Positions 7,291 through 10,860 of a stretch of 10,860 nucleotides of DNA are shown here, in pieces; within the stretch, counting starts at the first letter, position 1; each line of letters starts with the position of its first letter. The stretch is taken from positions 1 to 10,860 of the forward strand of contig DYMC01000075.1 in the NCBI GenBank assembly GCA_020721745.1, in the 5' to 3' direction. The notes under the pieces were generated by a model. That model did no database searches, was not told the DNA's origin, and worked only from the letters and a program-made list of their open reading frames with translations. This DNA comes from Lentisphaera sp. (GTDB lineage: Bacteria > Verrucomicrobiota > Lentisphaeria > Victivallales > GWF2-50-93). A program made the position numbers and the translations under genes.

Positions 7291-7450
7291 GATCGAGAAG
7301 GAATCTAGCATTGGTGAAAAAGAATATGATGGGGTGGAGCAAATACGAACGGAAACAGGCCTGCTCCTGAGCGCATTTACGATGTCGCTTAAAGACAGGC
7401 CGTAGTCCATCCCGACTTTGACACTTTGACACTAAAAAAAGGGGCTTACA
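7291..7450. other. Gap between E1 and E2 with a tandem ACTTTGAC duplication
   Basis: The 160 bases between E1 and E2 hold no supported gene. At 7415-7433, ACTTTGAC occurs twice in tandem followed by ACT. An A-rich run and GGGG (7441-7444) then precede the E2 ATG and probably serve as a weak ribosome binding site. No terminator hairpin is evident, so read-through from E1 into E2 is likely. Confidence 0.5.
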
Positions 7451-8803
7451 ATGTCCACTCTAGTTCCGATACCCAAGCTGGGGCAGTCCGAGGAGACCGT
7501 CAAGATCGAGAAATGGCGCGTGAAGGAGGGCGACAAGATCAAGAAGGGAGACATCCTCTTCGAGGTCGAGACCGACAAGGCGGTGCTCGAGGTCGAGTCG
7601 CAGTTCGAGGGAACTCTCCTGAAGATAGTCGTTCCGGAGGGGATTGAGGTTCCGGTGATGAGCACCGCGGCGGTTCTGGGCGAGCCTGGAGAAGCCATTC
7701 CAGAGATAAAGGTCGAGGCCGCGAAGGCGGAGAAGGCGGAGAAGAAGTCCTCGGCGGCGGCGGCTCCTGTCCAGAAGCCGGCCACTCCCAAAGCCGCCGC
7801 GCCGACTGTATCGGCCGGGGCTGCTCCGTCGTCCGCCCCCCCCGCTCCCGTGCCGTCGGTTCCGGCCTTCAGGCCGAAGCCGAGCCCCCGTGCGAGAAAA
7901 TTTGCCCAGGACTATCTCATAGACATCGGGGATGTCCCCGGCAGCGGCGGCGGGATTGGTCGCGTTACCGAGGACGACGTGAGACGTTATCTGGAAAGTT
8001 CCGGATACCACGGCAGGAAGATAACTCCTTCGGCGTTTAATCTTGCGAAGAAGGAGGGGTTGACCATATTCCAGATAGAGGGGACTGGCGAGGGTGGAAG
8101 AATAAGCCTTTCGGATGTGAAGGATGCCGCGAGGGAGAAGCCGAGGGAGCTCTCCACGATGCGCAAGGTAATCGCCAGGCGGCTTTCCGACTCGAAGAAG
8201 AGCATACCCCATTTCTATGTGACAACGGCGATTGATGTGACCGGCATGCTGGACTTGAGGAAGAAGCTGAAGGGCGAAGGCGAGAATCTCAGCGTGAACG
8301 ACTTCATCATCAAGGCCGTCGCGCTGGCGCTAAGGGAATTCCCCATGATGAACGCAGATTGCGATGGAGTCACCGCGAAATACAAGTCGAAGATCAACAT
8401 CGGCGTGGCGGTCAGTCTCGAAAATGGCCTTGTCGTGCCGGTAATTCGCAACGCCGACAGGAAGGCTCTCGACGAGATTCACGCCGAAGTGGCCGAGCTC
8501 GCCGAGGCTGCACGCGCCGGAAAACTGTCGCCGGACAGGATGAAGGGCGGCACTTTCACCATCTCCAACATGGGAATGCTCGACGTGGAGAACTTCGCGG
8601 CGATAATCAATCCCGGGGAGTCTGCGATTCTCGCAGTGTCGTCGGCAATCCCGACTCCCGTGGCGCGGGACGGGAAGATCGTCATCCGCGACATGATGAA
8701 GGTGACGGTCAGCGCCGACCACAGGGTTGTTGACGGCTCCGATGCTGCGAAATTCGCAAACGCCCTGAAGAAACGGCTGGAGGATCCGGAATCCCTGCTC
8801 TGA
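7451..8803 (+). CDS. Dihydrolipoamide acyltransferase E2 of the 2-oxo acid dehydrogenase complex
   Basis: E2 forms the complex core, carries the acyl group on a lipoyl-lysine and transfers it to CoA. In order, the 450 residues contain a lipoyl domain (1-80) with the lipoylated Lys43 in VETDKAVLEVES; an Ala/Pro/Lys-rich flexible linker (about 85-142); a peripheral-subunit-binding domain (about 143-183, SPRARKFAQDYLIDIGDVPG through GRVTEDDVRRYL); what looks like a second such domain (about 190-229, ITPSAFNLAKKEGL through GRISLSDVKDAA); and the catalytic acyltransferase domain (about 233-450). The catalytic motif SADHRVVDGS (421-430) keeps His424 and Asp428, and the GGTFTISNMGM segment (367-377) is typical. 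The lipoyl domain begins right after the Met, supporting ATG 7451. It is the natural partner of the upstream E1. No E3 (lipoamide dehydrogenase) gene is present in the window. Acetyl- versus branched-acyl specificity is not resolved. Confidence 0.93.
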   Translation: MSTLVPIPKLGQSEETVKIEKWRVKEGDKIKKGDILFEVETDKAVLEVESQFEGTLLKIVVPEGIEVPVMSTAAVLGEPGEAIPEIKVEAAKAEKAEKKSSAAAAPVQKPATPKAAAPTVSAGAAPSSAPPAPVPSVPAFRPKPSPRARKFAQDYLIDIGDVPGSGGGIGRVTEDDVRRYLESSGYHGRKITPSAFNLAKKEGLTIFQIEGTGEGGRISLSDVKDAAREKPRELSTMRKVIARRLSDSKKSIPHFYVTTAIDVTGMLDLRKKLKGEGENLSVNDFIIKAVALALREFPMMNADCDGVTAKYKSKINIGVAVSLENGLVVPVIRNADRKALDEIHAEVAELAEAARAGKLSPDRMKGGTFTISNMGMLDVENFAAIINPGESAILAVSSAIPTPVARDGKIVIRDMMKVTVSADHRVVDGSDAAKFANALKKRLEDPESLL

Positions 8804-8992
8804 GCGCGTAATTCGGCAAAAGGACGCGGCTTGTTGAATGCATGCCCTGCCTCCACTTGTTTTTCAGGCATTTCGAGCTAGAATACCTCCTTCGCCTGAA
8901 TTTCCGTCCAGAGGTAAATATTCACTGAAGACGTTAACTTCGTAACGTCTCAGGAACGACGGGGTTCAGTGAATATTTACAACGGGAGTGTT
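8804..8992. other. Intergenic region after E2
   Basis: This holds a weak ATGCC..GGCAT hairpin (8842-8871) that could mark the end of the dehydrogenase operon, a TAGAAT hexamer (8879-8884) with TTGTTT (8858-8863) 15 bases upstream that might be a poor promoter, and the nested inverted repeat at 8914-8980. No gene is supported on either strand. Confidence 0.45.
8914..8980. repeat. 67-bp nested inverted repeat
   Basis: GTAAATATTCACTGAA (8914-8929) and its exact reverse complement (8965-8980) form a 16-bp perfect stem. Inside, AGACGTTA (8929-8936) pairs with TAACGTCT (8943-8950) around a 6-base loop; base 8929 is shared by the two stems. The segment 8935-8963 is the minus-strand copy of the 29-nt repeat seen at 3851-3879. 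The element ends 12 bases before the ATG of the small ORF at 8993, so it would lie in the leader of any transcript made there. Confidence 0.65.
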
Positions 8993-9118
8993 ATGAAGGC
9001 GATATATCTTCTTGACGACAAACACTACGATTGGATTTATGGGGAGGAGGAGAGACCCCACTTGTCGGAACTGCTCGAATACGAGATAACAAGGGAGACC
9101 AGCGCAAAGCTGGCGTAG
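8993..9118 (+). pseudogene. 41-codon ORF, possible stump of a hydroxyacid dehydrogenase
   Basis: ATG 8993 is preceded by GGGAG (8984-8988) at 4 bases and runs 41 codons to TAG 9116-9118. The peptide begins MKAIYLLDDKHYDWIYGEEE and continues RPHLSELLEYEI. From memory, this opening resembles the first residues of D-2-hydroxyacid dehydrogenase-like proteins (MKA-hydrophobic strand, then IYGxEER and LxxL). If so, everything after the first 30 or so residues is missing and a repeat element begins 27 bases after the stop. It could equally be a real small protein or a chance ORF. It was too short for routine gene finding. Confidence 0.35.
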
Positions 9119-9144
9119 GGGGGATGCAGGATACGGGATGAGGT

Positions 9145-9237
9145 AATTGCAAAATTGCCTTTTTAGGGGAACGCCAGCCTTATGGCTGGCTCTTAAGCCG
9201 GTCATAAGACCGGCGTTCCGTCGGCAGTTTTGTAATT
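9145..9237. repeat. 93-bp cloverleaf-like palindromic element
   Basis: An outer 15-bp stem joins 9145-9159 (AATTGCAAAATTGCC) to 9223-9237; as RNA it would pair throughout with two G-U wobbles. A 5-bp stem follows (GGAAC 9168-9172 with GTTCC 9215-9219). It closes directly onto two perfect 7-bp hairpins: GCCAGCC-TTAT-GGCTGGC (9173-9190) and GCCGGTC-ATAA-GACCGGC (9197-9214), which are separated by TCTTAA. The two hairpins are related by inversion, since the loop ATAA is the complement of TTAT. This layout is reminiscent of paired inverted REP sequences (REPIN-like) or a miniature inverted-repeat element. No encoded protein. Confidence 0.7.
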
Positions 9238-9249
9238 CCCTCAGGATGT

Positions 9250-9333
9250 TTACCCGCCTCGCCAGCACCGAAGGTGGGGCGAGCAAGCTCACGCAGTGCG
9301 GAGGGGTTACCCGCCACACGAAGGGCAGGCGGG
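9250..9333. repeat. Two GC hairpins with a shared TTACCCGCC unit
   Basis: TTACCCGCC occurs at 9250-9258 and 9307-9315, each followed by CGAAGG a few bases on. The first unit can fold as CTCGCC (9258-9263) with GGCGAG (9278-9283), plus an inner CACC/GGTG stem. The second folds as CCCGCC (9310-9315) with GGCGGG (9328-9333). Similar CCCGCC/GGCGGG stems occur at 3880-3916. Confidence 0.45.
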
Positions 9334-9364
9334 CAGGATAATTGATTTACGGAAGTGAGCCCAC

Positions 9365-10684
9365 ATGAGAAGAATAGTCGATTTCCTGACCAGCGGGATA
9401 TGGCGGATACCGACAAGGAAGCTGGACAGGCGCAAGTCCTTCATGATAACCCAGCTCAGGACGCTGATCCTGGCGCTAAGGGGTTTCAACGAGGACAAAT
9501 GCATCTTGCGCGCGTCTGCGCTGACATTCTTCACACTGCTGTCCATTGTCCCTGTCGTAGCCATGGCATTTGGAGTTGCGAAGGGGTTTGGCATGGAATC
9601 CCTTCTCGAGAGGCAGCTTGCGCAGAACTTCGAGGGGCACGAGGAGATTTTGGAGCGCGTCATGGAATATTCCAGAAATCTGCTGGACAACGCCAATGGC
9701 GGAGTTGTGGCGGGCGCAGGCGTGCTCATGCTTCTCTGGACGGTGATAAAGCTGCTCGGGAACATCGAAAGCTCCTTCAACGACATATGGGGGGTGAAGG
9801 AGGGACGTTCGATCGGGAGGAAGTTCAGCGACTATCTCGCGCTGATGCTGATCTGCCCCATCCTCCTCGCGCTGGCGGGAAGCGCCACAGTGCTGGTGGC
9901 CACCTATCTTAAAAGACTTACGGACTTCCTCGAATTCTACGGGCTGGTCCTGGCCACGGTGAATCTGGCCGTCAGGACAATGCCCTTCCTCGTGGTCTGG
10001 CTCCTGTTCTCCTTCCTCTACATGTTCCTTCCGAACACGGCTGTGCGTCTGCGCCCTGCGATTTTCGCAGGGTTCGTGGCGGGCATATCCTACCAGGCCG
10101 TCCAGTTCGCATACATCAACGGCCAGTTCGCCCTCTCGAAGTCCAACGCGATATACGGAAGCCTGGCCGCCCTGCCTTTCTTCCTGGTCTGGATACAGAC
10201 TAGCTGGCTCATAGTCCTCTTCGGCGCCGAGCTGGCATTCGCCTCGCAGAACGTGGAGACATACGAGTTCGAGCCCGACAGCCTGCGCGCAAGCCCCTCC
10301 TTCAAGTTTTCGGTGGCGCTTCTGATTCTTTCAAGGATAGTCCGCGACTTCGAGAAGGGCTTGCCACCTCCCGACGACAGGACTCTCAGCGCCGATCTGG
10401 ATATTCCGATCAGGCTTACCCGCGACATATTGTTCGAGTGCGAAAAATGCGGACTTCTCTGCGAGGTCGAGTCGGATTCCCGGGGAAAGCTCCTGGGCTA
10501 CCATCCCGCTCTTGATGCCGACAAGTTCACCGTCGCATTTGTGGCCGGGAAGATACTGGGCCATGGGATGGACTCCATCGCCCAGCTTGAGAATCCAGGG
10601 CTTGATAGAACCAAGAGGAAGGTCGCCGCGATGCTCGCGGATATCGCGGAGGGAGAAGGCAAGACCCACATCAGAGATGTCTAG
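9365..10684 (+). CDS. YihY/BrkB-family inner-membrane protein with C-terminal winged-helix-like region
   Basis: The 439-residue product has a short basic N-terminus, then about six predicted membrane segments near 51-71, 112-133, 157-182, 196-222, 230-251 and 264-293. Family hallmarks are the first-helix motif ASALTFFTLLSIVPVVAM (50-67), the LLGNIESSFNDIWGVKEGRS block (130-149), and the IYGSLAALPFFLVWIQTSWL segment (263-282) ending in FGAEL. The family (formerly called ribonuclease BN in error) is of uncertain biochemical function; some members have been suggested to act in transport. Beyond the membrane core there are about 130 soluble residues. Positions 313-391 read like a winged helix: ALLILSRIV, then LSADLDIPIRLTRDILFECE, KCGLLCEVE and a wing leading to GYHPA. 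It ends within a palindromic repeat and overlaps the convergent hpt by 14 bases. Start: ATG 9365 with GGAAG upstream. Confidence 0.88.
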   Translation: MRRIVDFLTSGIWRIPTRKLDRRKSFMITQLRTLILALRGFNEDKCILRASALTFFTLLSIVPVVAMAFGVAKGFGMESLLERQLAQNFEGHEEILERVMEYSRNLLDNANGGVVAGAGVLMLLWTVIKLLGNIESSFNDIWGVKEGRSIGRKFSDYLALMLICPILLALAGSATVLVATYLKRLTDFLEFYGLVLATVNLAVRTMPFLVVWLLFSFLYMFLPNTAVRLRPAIFAGFVAGISYQAVQFAYINGQFALSKSNAIYGSLAALPFFLVWIQTSWLIVLFGAELAFASQNVETYEFEPDSLRASPSFKFSVALLILSRIVRDFEKGLPPPDDRTLSADLDIPIRLTRDILFECEKCGLLCEVESDSRGKLLGYHPALDADKFTVAFVAGKILGHGMDSIAQLENPGLDRTKRKVAAMLADIAEGEGKTHIRDV

Positions 10685-10860
10685 CCGGTTTTTCGCAGGA
10701 AAAACGGGCTATGTATGGCAGATTCCGGTAGAGCTCGTCGTGGTCCAGTCCATAGCCGACCACGAACATGTCGGGAATCGTGAAGCCCGCGTAGTCTGCC
10801 TCGATGGGAACCGCGCGCCGCGAAGGCTTGTCGAGAAGAACACATATCCTGATGCTTGAA
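10671..10860 (-). CDS. hpt: Hypoxanthine phosphoribosyltransferase, C-terminal part (runs off window)
   Basis: The enzyme salvages hypoxanthine or guanine with PRPP to make IMP or GMP in the cytoplasm. The minus-strand frame enters from the right edge and gives the last 62 residues, ending at TGA (10673-10671). Diagnostic segments are RICVLLDKPSRRAV, then DYAGFTIPDMFVVGYGLDHD and ELYRNLPYIA, which match the C-terminal strand and the purine-base-contacting region of bacterial HPRT. The PRPP-binding loop lies outside the window. The last residues (ARFSCEKPA) are encoded by a 28-base palindrome and then RHL; family members usually end with a short tail after LPYI, so this tail is unusual. The 3' end overlaps the convergent YihY-like gene by 14 bases. 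Confidence 0.9.
   Translation of the reverse strand, partial: SSIRICVLLDKPSRRAVPIEADYAGFTIPDMFVVGYGLDHDELYRNLPYIARFSCEKPARHL
10683..10710. repeat. 28-bp palindrome, copy 2 of the REP-like repeat
   Basis: AGCC (10683-10686) and GTTTTTC (10688-10694) pair with GAAAAAC (10699-10705) and GGCT (10707-10710) around a GCAG loop, with one G/G mismatch. It matches the 574-601 copy at 25 of 28 positions. It starts in the stop codon of the YihY-like gene and lies wholly inside the hpt coding tail. It could also act as a bidirectional transcription end between these convergent genes. Confidence 0.65.

Larger units (their letters stand above)
9119..9364. other. Intergenic region upstream of the YihY-like gene
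   Basis: The 246 bases are almost entirely structured repeat: the cloverleaf element (9145-9237), then two GC hairpins with a shared TTACCCGCC unit (9250-9333). I see no gene and no convincing promoter. GGAAG (9351-9355) lies 9 bases before the ATG at 9365 and is a plausible though distant ribosome binding site. Confidence 0.5.

Noticed and set aside
7314..7370. 18-codon ORF (GTG start) in the E1-E2 gap
   Set aside because: Very short, with only a weak ribosome binding site and no resemblance to known leader peptides.
7418..7452. Promoter for E2: TTGACA hexamers (7418-7423, 7426-7431) with TACAAT (7447-7452)
   Set aside because: The spacing is 15 or 23 bases and the -10 would overlap the E2 start codon, so transcripts would begin inside the coding region. 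The lipoyl domain requires the annotated ATG.
1..10860. CRISPR array, tRNA or rRNA genes, defence or biosynthetic cluster
   Set aside because: No regularly spaced direct repeats, tRNA-like cloverleaf with anticodon and TTCRA arm, or rRNA segments were seen. The cloverleaf at 9145-9237 lacks tRNA features.

Overview
This is a GC-rich bacterial window that mostly carries housekeeping genes, separated by unusually structured, repeat-filled intergenic DNA. Two features hint at the PVC superphylum (Lentisphaerota or Kiritimatiellota-like). One is a 988-residue SecA with an enlarged preprotein cross-linking region and a zinc-binding SEC-C tail. The other is a single-chain alpha-beta E1 dehydrogenase. 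The codon style (frequent AGG, ATA and CTC) and the many GC-rich intergenic hairpins fit the same guess. It is a guess from style and not a phylogenetic result.

Layout. 1-415 (minus): N-terminal 138 codons of an IS1634/IS4-type transposase running off the left edge. 416-788: an intergenic stretch with a perfect 28-bp palindrome and a hairpin just before secA. 789-3755 (plus): secA. 3756-4196: a repeat-rich gap ending in a probable promoter and operator. 4197-8803 (plus): a likely operon of a DeoR-family repressor (TTG start), a fused 2-oxo acid dehydrogenase E1 (alpha+beta), and the matching lipoyl E2 acyltransferase; no E3 gene is visible. 8804-9364: a second repeat-rich gap with a nested inverted repeat, a 41-codon ORF that may be the stump of a hydroxyacid dehydrogenase, a cloverleaf-like palindromic element and two GC hairpins. 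9365-10684 (plus): a YihY/BrkB-family membrane protein with an extra C-terminal winged-helix-like region. 10671->10860 (minus): the C-terminal part of hypoxanthine phosphoribosyltransferase (hpt), convergent with and overlapping the yihY-like gene.

How the parts work together. E1 and E2 would form the decarboxylase/transacylase core of a pyruvate-type (or branched-chain/acetoin-type) dehydrogenase complex. The DeoR-type regulator sits 16 bp upstream of E1, and its own promoter overlaps a helically phased TTTCAT direct repeat, so an autoregulated, metabolite-responsive operon is likely. I see no clear new multi-gene system such as a defence system, biosynthetic cluster or CRISPR array. The most interesting signals are the dispersed palindromic elements: a 28-bp REP-like pair, one copy of which forms the coding tail of hpt; a 29-nt repeat in two gaps in opposite orientations; and the cloverleaf element at 9145-9237. 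The tandem E3-binding domains in E2 and the helix-wing tail on the YihY protein also stand out.
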